Part shown: one piece after another, positions 7,870 through 16,126 of the stretch
Numbering within the stretch: position 1 is the first letter of the stretch
How the letters are laid out: the number at the start of each line of letters is the position of its first letter
Source of the DNA: Fen-671 sp963794745
GTDB lineage: Bacteria; Actinomycetota; Acidimicrobiia; Acidimicrobiales; Palsa-688
Direction of reading: 5' to 3'
Length of the DNA stretch: 64,000 bases
Assembly: GCA_963794745.1 (NCBI GenBank)
Contig: CAWCEZ010000009.1
Coordinates: 124,001 to 188,000 of the forward strand
Translations under genes and position numbers: made by a program
Notes under the pieces: generated by a model
The model's database searches: none
Told to the model about the DNA's origin: nothing
What the model saw: the letters and a program-made list of their open reading frames with translations, nothing else

Positions 7870-8787
7870 TCAGGCGGCGCGGGTGCGCTCCCAGCCCGGC
7901 GGCAGGTTGGGGAGCACGTTGGCGTCCCAGGTGAACGACAGGGGCGTAGGGAACTGCACCGGCCGTACGAGCAGCAGCACGTAGGACTCCTCCCAGCCGC
8001 GTGTGGCGGGAGAGGCGTACCCTCCGCCTGCGATGCAGTCGGTGCACGTCGTCCCCGTGTACTCGCCGAGGAGCTCGTCGCGGTGCCCCCAACATCCCGG
8101 TCCCCCCGGCCCGTTGCACGCGATGTTCCGGGTGGCGCCCTTGCCGGCCCAGCCATCGTCGTACATCCAGCCGAACATCGCCGCCAACGTGTTGACCTGG
8201 TTACCAGACCACGCCCCCCCGAAGGCGTACATGCCCCCTGTAGGTGGGTACCAGACTTTTACTTTGCCGAATACCGCCTGGAAGCGCGGGTCTTCGGCGT
8301 CGCGGGCGGCGGTCTGAGCCGGTGGCCCGAGGTAGGGCGAAAGGCCAACCAGTGGCGGGACGTTTCGCGAGATCCGTTCGAGGTTGACCAGTACGAACAT
8401 CTGCTCGGGCACGGTCAGGTGGACAAAGTTGGACGGCAACGTGAAACCGTGGAGGTGCTCCGCTGCCTGGCTGGCGTTGATCGACGAGAGCAACAGGTCA
8501 GTGCAAGCTGGCGAGCCGTTGAACGCAAAGTCTTCGTAATGGGGCAGGCATGGGGACTGGCAGTCCCAGTTCTTCGACGGCGTCGACGAGGATGACCCCG
8601 GTGGGGGCGAGCACATGCCCGTCTCCGTACTGAACTGCGGAGGTTGGCGGTTCGCGGCCGGGTTCGCGAGGGGGTTGGCTGTGGCGGGAGCCCTCAGCGG
8701 GGCGCCTTCGGCACCGCTCTGGGCAACAGGAACGGCGAGCACCCCGACGGCGCTGAGGAGCGCGACGACCCGCCAGCGCCTGGTCAC
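7870..8787 (-). CDS. Secreted protein, CAP-like, unknown function
   Basis: 305-residue exported protein. GTG start at 8787 is followed by a basic n-region and the hydrophobic core VVALLSAVGVLAVPVAQSGA, a typical signal peptide with an Ala-rich cleavage zone. The mature part has an alanine/asparagine/proline linker and then a domain with LVNLERISRNVPPLVGLSP, resembling the start of a CAP/SCP-like domain. It also has many cysteines (CNGPGGPGC, CTDC), suggesting disulfides outside the cell. I do not recognise the exact family. It ends 9 bases from the convergent RidA gene. Confidence 0.65.
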   Translation of the reverse strand: MTRRWRVVALLSAVGVLAVPVAQSGAEGAPLRAPATANPLANPAANRQPPQFSTETGMCSPPPGSSSSTPSKNWDCQSPCLPHYEDFAFNGSPACTDLLLSSINASQAAEHLHGFTLPSNFVHLTVPEQMFVLVNLERISRNVPPLVGLSPYLGPPAQTAARDAEDPRFQAVFGKVKVWYPPTGGMYAFGGAWSGNQVNTLAAMFGWMYDDGWAGKGATRNIACNGPGGPGCWGHRDELLGEYTGTTCTDCIAGGGYASPATRGWEESYVLLLVRPVQFPTPLSFTWDANVLPNLPPGWERTRAA

Positions 8788-8857
8788 GCATCGATCGTAA
8801 CGGTGGGCGGGGCCTCTTGGGGCGTTCCCCGATAGGGCGGTCGCCGTAGCGCGGCGT

Positions 8858-9533
8858 TCAGGCCCGCGCCCGGTCCCGCAAGGACGCTTCATCGAGCAAA
8901 CGGAGCCGACGACCTTCGCCCTCTACCCAGCCGACCCGCCTGAGCACCTTCAGGCCTTTGACAACTGCCTCCCGGGACAACCCGCCCCAGGCGCCCAGAA
9001 TCCTCCTGGCCCATTGGCAGCACCACATCGCGGGTGCCATCGTGCTCCGACCCGTAGCGGTCCGCCAGGTCCAGGATCGACCGGCAAAGGTGGCCAAGCG
9101 CGTCTCCGGTGCTGAACTCGAGCTGGCGCCTGGAGGCGCCGCGCAGCCGAGCGGCTACCACCCGGAGCAATTCGAGGGTGATGGAGGAGTGCTGTTCCAT
9201 CAGGGAGCGGAAAACCGGGGCCGGGATTGCGAACAGCTCACCGTCAGAAAGTGCGGAGGCGTGGGCCGAACGAGGCCCTCCGTCGATCGCCGAGAGCTCG
9301 CCGACTACGGAGCCAACGTCGAGGACGTCGAGGATCACGCTTCGGCCGGATCCCGACAAGACCCACACCTTGACGATCCCGCTCAGCAGGACGAGGACCT
9401 CGTCCGCATCGTCGCCCTCCCTGAAAAGCATTTCTCCCGAGGACATAGGCCGACGCCGCCCGGCTTGGAGCAGGACGGCGCGGTCCAGCTCATCGAGGTG
9501 TTGCAGGAAGCCGTCGGCGTCCTCGGCCGGCAT
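8858..9533 (-). CDS. Crp/Fnr family regulator, frame broken near 9000
   Basis: Cyclic-nucleotide-binding-domain transcription regulator. The first part (about 175 residues) is a CNBD beta-roll (GEMLFREGDDADEVLVLLSG, GSVVGELSAIDGGPRSA) and dimerisation helix (LLRVVAARLRGASRRQLEFS). The winged-helix part (LGAWGGLSREAVVKGLKVL, RRVGWVEGE) is in a different frame. The join falls at MGQED then LGAWGG, so one base appears extra in the AA at 8999-9000 (plus-strand numbering). Without it a normal 220-residue Crp protein results. The cAMP-contacting arginine region reads GGPRSAHA, so ligand binding is possible but not certain. Probably intact in the organism. Confidence 0.82.
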
Positions 9534-9596
9534 TAGCGCGGGTACCGCCGGGCAGGCCGTTGCTGACCCATGCCACGACTGTACGCGGGGCGCGGG

Positions 9597-10505
9597 CTAT
9601 CCGTCGGCCAGCACCGCCGCCGCGATCGTCGGGACGCGTTGCGGGTCGGAGATGGCATCGATCTCGACGATCCTGCCGCCGGCGATCGTGAACCCGATAA
9701 CCGTCGTCGGCCGCCCGTCGGCGGTGACAACCACCCCGGCAGCGCCGTTGACCAGCGCCGGGCGCAACCGCATGCCGGGACGAACGAACAACGACCGCAG
9801 ACCGCGGCCGGCCTGGCGGGCGACCGCTTCAGGCCCCCTGACCAGCATTGAGGCCGCGGGAAGACCTGCGCCCGCGTCAATGCGCAGGATGACGTCTGAG
9901 TCGAGCAGCGCGACGAGCGCGTCGAAGTTCCCGTCGCGACTAGCAGCGAAGAAGGCATCAACCATCGCTCGTTGGAGTCCGAGGTCCGTCTCGGTTGCAT
10001 CTGGCGCCGCTCCTCTCACCCGGCGCCTAGCCCGGCTGGCGAGCTGCCTTGCGGCTGTCGGAGTCCTCTCCACCATCGGGGCGATCTCCTCGAAGGGCAT
10101 GCCGAAGAGGTCGTGCAGCACGAACGCCAATCGTTCGGCCGGGGTCAGGGTGTCGAGCACAACGAGGAGGGCCAGGCCGATCGATTCGGCTAAAAGGGCT
10201 TCCTCCTCCGGCTGCAGGCCACTCGACTGCAGGGTGACGACTGCGTCGGGGACGTGGAACGCGACCGTTCGCCCACTGCGGACGTTGCGGGCCCGGAGCA
10301 TGTTCAGGCACACCCGAGCCACGATCGTCGTCAACCACCCACGGAGGTTCTCAACCTGACCGGGGTCTGATCGGCTTACCCGAAGCCAGGCGTCCTGGAC
10401 GGCGTCGTCGGCCTCGGTGATCGACCCGAGCATCCTGTACGCCACTGCGCCGAGATGGCGCCGGTGATCTTCGAACTGTTCCGACAGCCATGCGGTCCCG
10501 TCCAT
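9597..10505 (-). CDS. sigJ: ECF41-type RNA polymerase sigma factor with SnoaL-like C-terminus
   Basis: 302-residue extracytoplasmic-function sigma factor of the ECF41 group. Region 2 is DAVQDAWLRVSRSD with the GWLTTIVARVCLNMLRARN helix, region 4 is LTPAERLAFVLHDLFGMPFE, and the last ~100 residues form a SnoaL-like domain (VDAFFAASRDGNFDALVALL), which in this group regulates sigma activity in place of an anti-sigma factor. No anti-sigma gene is adjacent. It is divergent from an epimerase-like oxidoreductase, one of the three partner classes known for ECF41. The name SigJ is by group resemblance to M. tuberculosis SigJ. Confidence 0.85.
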   Translation of the reverse strand: MDGTAWLSEQFEDHRRHLGAVAYRMLGSITEADDAVQDAWLRVSRSDPGQVENLRGWLTTIVARVCLNMLRARNVRSGRTVAFHVPDAVVTLQSSGLQPEEEALLAESIGLALLVVLDTLTPAERLAFVLHDLFGMPFEEIAPMVERTPTAARQLASRARRRVRGAAPDATETDLGLQRAMVDAFFAASRDGNFDALVALLDSDVILRIDAGAGLPAASMLVRGPEAVARQAGRGLRSLFVRPGMRLRPALVNGAAGVVVTADGRPTTVIGFTIAGGRIVEIDAISDPQRVPTIAAAVLADG

Positions 10506-10506
10506 C

Positions 10507-10533
10507 GGTCACATCCTCTCGTCCCCAGGTGTC
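10507..10533 (+). promoter_or_regulatory. Candidate ECF41 promoter for the epimerase gene
   Basis: GGTCACA, 16 bases, TGTC. The published ECF41 consensus is TGTCACA-N16-CGTC; this site matches 6 of 7 and 3 of 4 positions at the exact spacing. It lies about 54 bases before the chosen start of the epimerase gene. Weaker than the pair at 30.6 kb, so tentative. Confidence 0.45.
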
Positions 10534-10541
10534 ATATGAGT

Positions 10542-10568
10542 GACCCTGCAGATCACAGGGATGTGACG
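10542..10568 (-). promoter_or_regulatory. Candidate ECF41 autoregulatory promoter for sigJ
   Basis: Read on the minus strand: CGTCACA, 16 bases, GGTC. One mismatch in each element of the ECF41 consensus with exact spacing. It lies 37 bases upstream of the sigma-factor start, consistent with autoregulation. The opposite-strand candidate at 10507-10533 ends nine bases from it. Confidence 0.45.
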
Positions 10569-10586
10569 ACCCAGGAGAAAAGCCGT

Positions 10587-11528
10587 ATGCGAGTCATGGT
10601 CATCGGAGCCACCGGGGCGGTTGGAGCTCCGCTAGTCCGTCAGCTTCGGGAAGCCGGTCACGAGGTGATCGGCACGTCCCGTTCGCAGGAACGAGCCACG
10701 CACCTGAGCACCCTGGGTGCTCATCCCATCGTCCTCGATGCGCTCGACGCTTCAGCGGTCCTCGCCTCGGTCGGCGCCGCGAGGCCAGACGCGATCATCT
10801 ACGAGGCCACCGGCCTCGCCGGGGTGCGAGTTCTTCGCGGCCTCGACCGGCCTTTCGCGGCGACCAACCGGCTACGGACCGAAGGGCTGGAGAATGTTCT
10901 CGCCGCGGCGCGACAAGCCGGGGTGCGCCGGATTGTGGCGCAGAGCTTCGCCCCGTACCGCTACGCACGCGAAGGTGGCTGGGTGAAGACCGAGAGCGAC
11001 CGGCTCGATCCTGCACCGCCATCTTCGGCCCGCCAAACCTTCGCGGCCATGAGCTATCTCGAGCAGGCGGTGACCGAGGCGGGCGGGATTTCGCTGCGTT
11101 ACGGTGGCTTCTACGGGCCGGGCGACGAGGGGCTCACCCGGGCCGTGCGAAAGCGTCAGGCACCCATCGTTGGTGACGGTCAGGGCGTTATGTCTTTCGT
11201 CCATCTCGACGACGCCGCCGCGGCTACGGTGCTCGCGCTCGCCCACGACGGCCCAGCCATCTACAACATTGTCGACGACGAGCCCGCCCCCATGCGCGAC
11301 TGGCTGCCCGCGCTCGCCCAGGCCGTAAGCGCCAAACCGCCACGCCACGTCCCCAAATTGATGGCCCGGCTGATTGCCGGGCCTGGCCTCACCATGCTTA
11401 CCGAGTCTCGCGGGTCGTCAAACGCCAAAGCGAGAAACGAGCTCGGTTGGCAACCCCGCTACCCCAGCTGGCGCATGGGCTTCGCGGCCGCCTACGGCGA
11501 ACATCCCAGCATTGCCAACCGATATTGA
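10587..11528 (+). CDS. NAD-dependent epimerase/dehydratase family protein, ECF41 partner
   Basis: 313-residue extended short-chain dehydrogenase. The Rossmann motif GATGAVGAPLVRQLREAGHE is at the very N-terminus (VMVIGATGAVG), and SYLEQAVTEAGGISLRYGGF covers the usual substrate side. The canonical YxxxK is not clear, so activity is uncertain. The open frame begins at 10455, but ATG at 10587 has AGGAG nine bases upstream and places the nucleotide fold at residue 1. It is divergent from the ECF41 sigma factor and is its likely target gene. Substrate not inferable. Confidence 0.83.
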   Translation: MRVMVIGATGAVGAPLVRQLREAGHEVIGTSRSQERATHLSTLGAHPIVLDALDASAVLASVGAARPDAIIYEATGLAGVRVLRGLDRPFAATNRLRTEGLENVLAAARQAGVRRIVAQSFAPYRYAREGGWVKTESDRLDPAPPSSARQTFAAMSYLEQAVTEAGGISLRYGGFYGPGDEGLTRAVRKRQAPIVGDGQGVMSFVHLDDAAAATVLALAHDGPAIYNIVDDEPAPMRDWLPALAQAVSAKPPRHVPKLMARLIAGPGLTMLTESRGSSNAKARNELGWQPRYPSWRMGFAAAYGEHPSIANRY

Positions 11529-11607
11529 CCGCCGCGCAAGTTGCTCTTCGCTGCTCCTATGGGAGCGAGGCTTCGGGCCCAGCAGGAACGGGGCGTTTAC
11601 GGCAATC

Positions 11608-12267
11608 TCAAATAGGTTCATCGACCTCCACCGGTGGCAGGTCGCGCACTTCGTCCTTGCTGAGGTTGAGCCGCACACCGTCGGCGGCGTCTTTGACGGC
11701 GCTTATCGGGATGGCCACCCTTTTTTGGCCCCAGAGATGGCCTTCGTCGAGGAGCACATGGGTCACGCAATGGTCGCCTGGGTGGATGACCAGACCTTGC
11801 ACGCGCCCGATGGCGCCGTCGGTCGCAAACACGTGGTCCCGCCGGCGCACCTCCACCTCGCCAAGGGGGACCCGGTTGTTGGTGACTACTAGGGGTTCGG
11901 GGTCTCTCATCATGACTGAACCTCCCATACTCAACGCCGCGCCGCGCAGCCCGTAGTAGGGCCACGAGAGCACCTCCTCTTGGCGGTAGCCCGATTGCCC
12001 GGCCCCGCCCGGCAGTAGCTGAGTCTCCTCGGCTTCCTCAAGGTTCTCGAACTCGGGCCTTGTACATGCCAGCAGGACTCCCTGGCCTGTGGACGACGCC
12101 AGGGCAACAGGTACGAGACGACCTTTTTCACGGCCATGTTTCGGCTCGACAACGAGATGTGTGAGAGTGCGAGCAACGGGGTCGACGACGACTCGTCTCA
12201 GGTCGCCGCAGACGCCGTCGCTGCAGGAGACCTCGTTCCCGATCGTGAATTCCGTGGGCTTGTTCAT
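11608..12267 (-). CDS. PRC-barrel domain protein
   Basis: 219-residue soluble protein with a PRC-barrel-type beta fold. An N-terminal half (FTIGNEVSCSDGVCGDLRRV, then VVDPVARTLTHLVVEPKH) and a C-terminal half (RRRDHVFATDGAIGRVQGLV, then IHPGDHCVTHVLLDEGHLWG) share the pattern of a short barrel repeat, so this looks like two PRC barrels in tandem. These domains usually bind RNA-processing or membrane partners; the function here is unknown. ATG at 12267 has AAAGGAA upstream. It follows the M48 protease by 43 bases on the same strand and is probably the third gene of a LemA-M48-PRC operon. Confidence 0.75.
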   Translation of the reverse strand: MNKPTEFTIGNEVSCSDGVCGDLRRVVVDPVARTLTHLVVEPKHGREKGRLVPVALASSTGQGVLLACTRPEFENLEEAEETQLLPGGAGQSGYRQEEVLSWPYYGLRGAALSMGGSVMMRDPEPLVVTNNRVPLGEVEVRRRDHVFATDGAIGRVQGLVIHPGDHCVTHVLLDEGHLWGQKRVAIPISAVKDAADGVRLNLSKDEVRDLPPVEVDEPI

Positions 12268-12310
12268 GGTTGGTTTCCTTTCTGTGCTACGGGCGCCATG
12301 TCATTGGAGC

Positions 12311-13255
12311 TCAAGCGGCTCGGGCGTAAGACAGTTGCTCCAGGGCTGCGATGCGCGCGGCGATCGGGGGGTGCGTGTCAAAAAGGTGGTGGAAACGACC
12401 TTCGTGATGTTGGAGCGGGTCGTCTATGCACATAGCAGCGGTGGCGTGGTTGAACTTGGCGAAGGGCTTGTCGTTGGCCTGCAGCTTCTTCAGGGCACTG
12501 ATCAACCCCACCGGGTTACGGGTCAGCCCGACCCCGCTCACATCGGCAAGCGACTCACGCCGACGCGATAGCGCCAGGCGCACCAGAGGGCCAAAGATGA
12601 GGGCCACCACCGCGAAGAGCGCTCCGGCTGCGAACACGATGATCATCAACTGGCCCGACTGACGGCCCCGGCCGCGCACGAAGAAAACGGAGCGCCAAAC
12701 TACGCTCGCCAACAGGCCCGCCAGCCCGATCAGAGTGCCGACAATGAGCAGCAGGCGCACGTCGTAGTTCTTTATATGGCTCATTTCGTGTGCTATCACG
12801 CCCTCGAGCTCCTCGCGGTTCATTACGGCCAGCAAGCCCGTAGTGACCGTGATGGCGGCGTGCTGAGGGTTCATGCCGGTAGCGAAGGCATTTGGGGAGG
12901 CGTCGTCGATCACGAAGACCTCCGGCTTGGGGAAGCCCTCCCCAACAGCCAGGGCTTCGACGATGTCATGCAATTGGCGGTACTGCGCGGGGTCGGCGGG
13001 ACGCGCTCCTGATACCGAGAGGACCAGGCGCTTACCCGAGGTGAACGAGAAGCCGATCCCCGCCAGCGCCAGGACGGCTGCCACCACTGTCCCCACAGTT
13101 ATGTCCCCCACGACGCCCGTACCGGGCCCCGAAGCAGGCTGGGAAAGCTCAGCCCACAGGAAGCCAAGCAACGCACCGGTCCCCACCCAGACGATGAAGA
13201 ACAAAATGACGCAGACAGCAGCCCGTCGTTTGTTCCTGGCTATCTGTTCGTACAT
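12311..13255 (-). CDS. htpX: M48 family membrane zinc metalloprotease (HtpX-like)
   Basis: 314-residue integral membrane protease involved in membrane-protein quality control. Two N-terminal membrane segments (VCVILFFIVWVGTGALLGFL and the stretch near residues 55-72) precede the catalytic domain. The zinc motif HEMSH is at residues 156-160, with a third ligand expected in ESLADVSGVG. Two more membrane segments follow the motif. It lies 11 bases downstream of lemA, the usual LemA-M48 pair in bacteria. Confidence 0.9.
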   Translation of the reverse strand: MYEQIARNKRRAAVCVILFFIVWVGTGALLGFLWAELSQPASGPGTGVVGDITVGTVVAAVLALAGIGFSFTSGKRLVLSVSGARPADPAQYRQLHDIVEALAVGEGFPKPEVFVIDDASPNAFATGMNPQHAAITVTTGLLAVMNREELEGVIAHEMSHIKNYDVRLLLIVGTLIGLAGLLASVVWRSVFFVRGRGRQSGQLMIIVFAAGALFAVVALIFGPLVRLALSRRRESLADVSGVGLTRNPVGLISALKKLQANDKPFAKFNHATAAMCIDDPLQHHEGRFHHLFDTHPPIAARIAALEQLSYARAA

Positions 13256-13266
13256 TGCCGGTCAGG

Positions 13267-13908
13267 TCAAGCCGTCGGGGGACCGGACCCGGTCGGTACC
13301 GGGGGGGTGGGAGAAGCCGAGCCATTGGGTACCGAGCTGCCGGGCGGCCCGGTGAAGCTCACTGCAGGGACTTGGCGCTCGGTCTCGTCGGTTTGGAAGA
13401 AGGCGACCGTGTGGAAGCCGAACGAGCTCGCCAGGATGTCCCGGGGGAAGCTCTGCAGGGCAATGTTGTAGTCCCGGCCGCTGGTGTTATAGAAGCGACG
13501 CGCGTACTCGAGCTTGTCCTCAGTGGCGGTGAGCTGCTCTTGGAGCTGGAGGAAGCTCTCGACGGCCCGCAACTGCGGGTAGTTCTCCGACACGGCGAAC
13601 AGCGATCGCAGCGTTTGTGACAGGACGTTCTCGGCCGGGCCGACCTTGGCGGGGTCACCGGTAGCCCCTGCGCTCACCGCCCCCGCACGAGCCACCGTCA
13701 CAGCCTCGAAAGTCGCGCTCTCATGGGAGGCGTAACCCTTTACGGTCTCGACCAGGTTGGGTATGAGGTCATGGCGGCGTTTGAGCTCGACGTCTATCTC
13801 CGACCAGGCCTCTTGGACCCGGTTGCGCCGCCGGACCAAGCCGTTGTAGGCGAGGACGCCGCCCGCCAAAACGACGACCACAATTGCAACAACAATGACT
13901 GGGACCAT
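13267..13908 (-). CDS. lemA: LemA family membrane protein
   Basis: About 213 residues. One N-terminal membrane helix (VPVIVVAIVVVVLAGGVLAY) is followed by the LemA helical-bundle domain with NRVQEAWSEIDVELKRRHDL, IPNLVETVKGYASHE and the late YNTSGRDYNIALQSFPRD. The Pro/Ser/Gly-rich tail is disordered. Start taken at the Met just before the membrane helix (13908). LemA proteins pair with M48 proteases and may present substrates or shape the membrane; the M48 gene follows directly. Confidence 0.9.
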   Translation of the reverse strand: MVPVIVVAIVVVVLAGGVLAYNGLVRRRNRVQEAWSEIDVELKRRHDLIPNLVETVKGYASHESATFEAVTVARAGAVSAGATGDPAKVGPAENVLSQTLRSLFAVSENYPQLRAVESFLQLQEQLTATEDKLEYARRFYNTSGRDYNIALQSFPRDILASSFGFHTVAFFQTDETERQVPAVSFTGPPGSSVPNGSASPTPPVPTGSGPPTA

Positions 13909-14085
13909 TGCATCAACACCACCCTCGTAGGCACTTTTTGACATCACGTGCGCTACCGGGGGCCGGAGCAACGCCTTCGAACCCCCAGCTTACCACGGTT
14001 ATCTTGTACCCCCGCGGCCGTTGGCCCCTGCTCTTGGCCGGTTGGCCTATCGGACTGGGAGCAATCAAGGGTTAGGATCCCGGAT

Positions 14086-14208
14086 ATGGGCGTCATCGGC
14101 TGGGTGGTCGTGGTGGTGATCGTGGCCGCGCTCGCATCTGTTGCGTTTGTGGTCATTCGGCGGCGGAGGCGAGGCGGACGCGTGATTGCAGCAAAGGAGA
14201 AGGAATGA
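14086..14208 (+). CDS. 40-residue single-pass membrane protein
   Basis: Very small predicted gene: Met, a hydrophobic helix (GVIGWVVVVVIVAALASVAF) and a strongly basic tail (RRRRRGGRVIAAKEKE), the shape of a small bitopic membrane protein. Its stop overlaps the ATG of the following PRC-barrel gene as ATGA, and AAGGAGAAGG before that junction is a good ribosome site for the next gene. Support for it being translated is the operon geometry and its clear membrane topology; there is no family match I recognise. Confidence 0.6.
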   Translation: MGVIGWVVVVVIVAALASVAFVVIRRRRRGGRVIAAKEKE

Positions 14209-14765
14209 GGCTGCTCATGACCGCAAACCAGATTCGTGGACTTCCAGTAGTCACGGTTCGCGGTGGCGAGGACGTGGCCGAGGTGCGCGACGTGATCTTC
14301 AGCGCCGAGGCGGGCCGGTTGCTTGGCGTGACTCTAAACAAACGGGGCTTTCTGGCCAGCCGTAGTCGCGACGTCCTGCCAGCCGAGGCGATCCATGCCA
14401 TTGGGCAAGATGCCGTGATGATCCTCGACGCCCCCAGCCTCGTTGCCCCCGAGGACGCGCCCGACGATGTTTCCCACCCAGCCGTCGAGCGCAATGTGAT
14501 CGGAAACGATGTCCTGACCGAAGGCGGACTGAGCCTCGGTAAAGTCACGGACTTGGTGCTGTTGGTCGGCAGCAGCGGTGAGGTCGTCGGCTATCAAATC
14601 GAAAAAACCGGGGGCGGGCGGGGCTACATTCCGCTGCCGGCCCAGCTTGCGGTCTCAGGGGCCGCGTTAGTCGTCCCGAACATCACCGAGGAGTTCGTCA
14701 AGGACGACCTCGTAGGCCTCGGTGCCTCGGTTGACGAGTTCCGGGCCAGATTGGGGTTGTCGTGA
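14205..14765 (+). CDS. PRC-barrel domain protein
   Basis: 186 residues, two barrel-like halves: an N-terminal half with LPVVTVRGGEDVAEVRDVIF and LGVTLNKRGFL, and a C-terminal half with NDVLTEGGLSLGKVTDLVLL and VVGYQIEKTG. The spacing of GxVxD(V/L) followed by a hydrophobic strand is the PRC signature. ATG at 14205 follows AAGGAGAAGG. It sits in a three-gene run, overlapping both neighbours by 4 bases. The 40-residue membrane peptide upstream may anchor it. Confidence 0.75.
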   Translation: MRLLMTANQIRGLPVVTVRGGEDVAEVRDVIFSAEAGRLLGVTLNKRGFLASRSRDVLPAEAIHAIGQDAVMILDAPSLVAPEDAPDDVSHPAVERNVIGNDVLTEGGLSLGKVTDLVLLVGSSGEVVGYQIEKTGGGRGYIPLPAQLAVSGAALVVPNITEEFVKDDLVGLGASVDEFRARLGLS

Positions 14766-15217
14766 CGGAGTCGTTCAAGCGCTCGGCTGGCCGCAAGGTC
14801 TTGAGCCGCTCCAGCGCAAAGGAACTGGGCTCGGTCAACCATTTGTTGGTGGATGCCCAGCAACGGCGGGTCACCGCCATTGTCATCGGCCGGGGCAAGA
14901 AGGCGCAACTGGTCGATTGGGATCAGTTGAGCGGTTTTGGCCCCGACGCGATCATGGTCGTCGACGAAGGCGCCCTTCGGCCGCCCACAGACGACCGGGA
15001 GCGGGCTGCCGCCGAAGGGAAACTCGAACTCGTCGGCAAGCGAGCGCTGAGCGAAGGAGGGACCGAACTCGGCAAGCTTGACGACGTGACCTTCGACGCC
15101 GGTACCGGGGCTCTTGAGGAGCTTCTGATCGGTGATCGCCGCGTCCAAGCGGGAGCCTTGATGGGCAGCGGTTCCTACGCTGCCGTGCTCGACGACAACG
15201 GCCAGCCCTCGCCGTAG
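14762..15217 (+). CDS. PRC-barrel domain protein
   Basis: 151-residue PRC-barrel protein, again two half-repeats (SSAKELGSVNHLLVDAQQRR with VTAIVIGRG, and SEGGTELGKLDDVTFDAGTG with LEELLIGD). GTG start at 14762 overlaps the previous stop. Last gene of the run; the next 360 bases show nothing coding. Together with 11608-12267, it makes three PRC-barrel genes within 4 kb around the LemA-M48 pair. Confidence 0.75.
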   Translation: MTESFKRSAGRKVLSRSSAKELGSVNHLLVDAQQRRVTAIVIGRGKKAQLVDWDQLSGFGPDAIMVVDEGALRPPTDDRERAAAEGKLELVGKRALSEGGTELGKLDDVTFDAGTGALEELLIGDRRVQAGALMGSGSYAAVLDDNGQPSP

Positions 15218-15577
15218 GGTTGCTCCCCACGCGTCGCGGTGCCGAATCGTCTGACGCTCACGGGGCCCACCAAATCGGCTCCCGGCAAAGGTCGGGCGCG
15301 CCCAAAAGCACCCGATGCACCTTGCAAACGATGCTGGTGCGGGTGATCAGAAGGGCGCTAATGCCCCACTTCGAAAGGTTTGTCCCCAGGGCCAACGACA
15401 GCTCGATCTACATGGCCAGCTAAGGCAAAATCGACAGCGGAGCCTCCAGCGCTGATAGAGGAACAACGGAGCTGTGGAGTTCTTACTGGTCATGCACCGG
15501 CTCGCGCTGGCCTGTGGTTGGTGAGGATAGGACTTTGGCCTCTGCCTTGTTGGCGACATAGGTGAGACAATTGCGAG
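15218..15577. other. Gene-free stretch
   Basis: About 360 bases with no convincing coding frame on either strand, no clear terminator hairpin and no RNA I recognise. Base composition looks somewhat lower in GC than the flanking operons. Confidence 0.4.
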
Positions 15578-16069
15578 GTGCCCACCTCAGCAGGTGCTGT
15601 TTCCCAGCAGAAACCGGCGCACAGTACGGCCCGCCGCTGGTTGCTGGGTTTGGAACCGTTCTTCGAAGGTGGCTGGCTTCATAAGGGCACGCGCGCCCAG
15701 GCGTGGGACGTTGAACGACGCTTAGTCGCCGTAGCTCTTCTCGGGGATGTAACGGTCGATCTCTCGAAGACCAGGACTGCTCCGAGTACCGTGCACGTCA
15801 GCGCGTACGCGATTGGTCGTGATGTCGACTTGGTGCTCCCAGAGGGTGCCAGGGTTGAGGTACGTGGTCGACCGAGCAACGGTCACCTGCGCAACCACGC
15901 CACCTCCGAGCCTGGGCAGCCGTCTCAACTGTTCGTACGGGTCACCGGGCACACCTTCTTGGGTGACGTGAATATCTCCACTGCCAGAGGCCGCACCCAG
16001 CAGCATGCCGGGCCCGCGTTGCTGGCACCGTCGTCGGAGGGTCTCGGCCCAGGGCATTCTGCCCCCTAG
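15578..16069 (+). CDS. LiaF-like cell-envelope domain protein
   Basis: 163 residues. The central segment (LVAVALLGDVTVDLSKTRTA, then AYAIGRDVDLVLPEGARVEV) matches the beta-helical C-terminal domain shared by LiaF-type and DUF1707-type proteins, which are linked to cell-wall antibiotic responses. No membrane segment is visible, so it may be cytosolic or act with a partner. GTG start at 15578 has a weak upstream GAGG. The C-terminal 25 residues look unstructured. Confidence 0.55.
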   Translation: MPTSAGAVSQQKPAHSTARRWLLGLEPFFEGGWLHKGTRAQAWDVERRLVAVALLGDVTVDLSKTRTAPSTVHVSAYAIGRDVDLVLPEGARVEVRGRPSNGHLRNHATSEPGQPSQLFVRVTGHTFLGDVNISTARGRTQQHAGPALLAPSSEGLGPGHSAP

Positions 16070-16126
16070 TCCGAGTAGGAGGTAGCCCTCTCGAGGCCGC
16101 CCTGAACCGGTCCCGGCGATCGGGAT

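Noticed and set aside
9109..10359. 416-residue open frame spanning the crp and sigJ genes on the plus strand
   Set aside because: Crosses two genes with clear conserved motifs on the minus strand; composition is non-coding.
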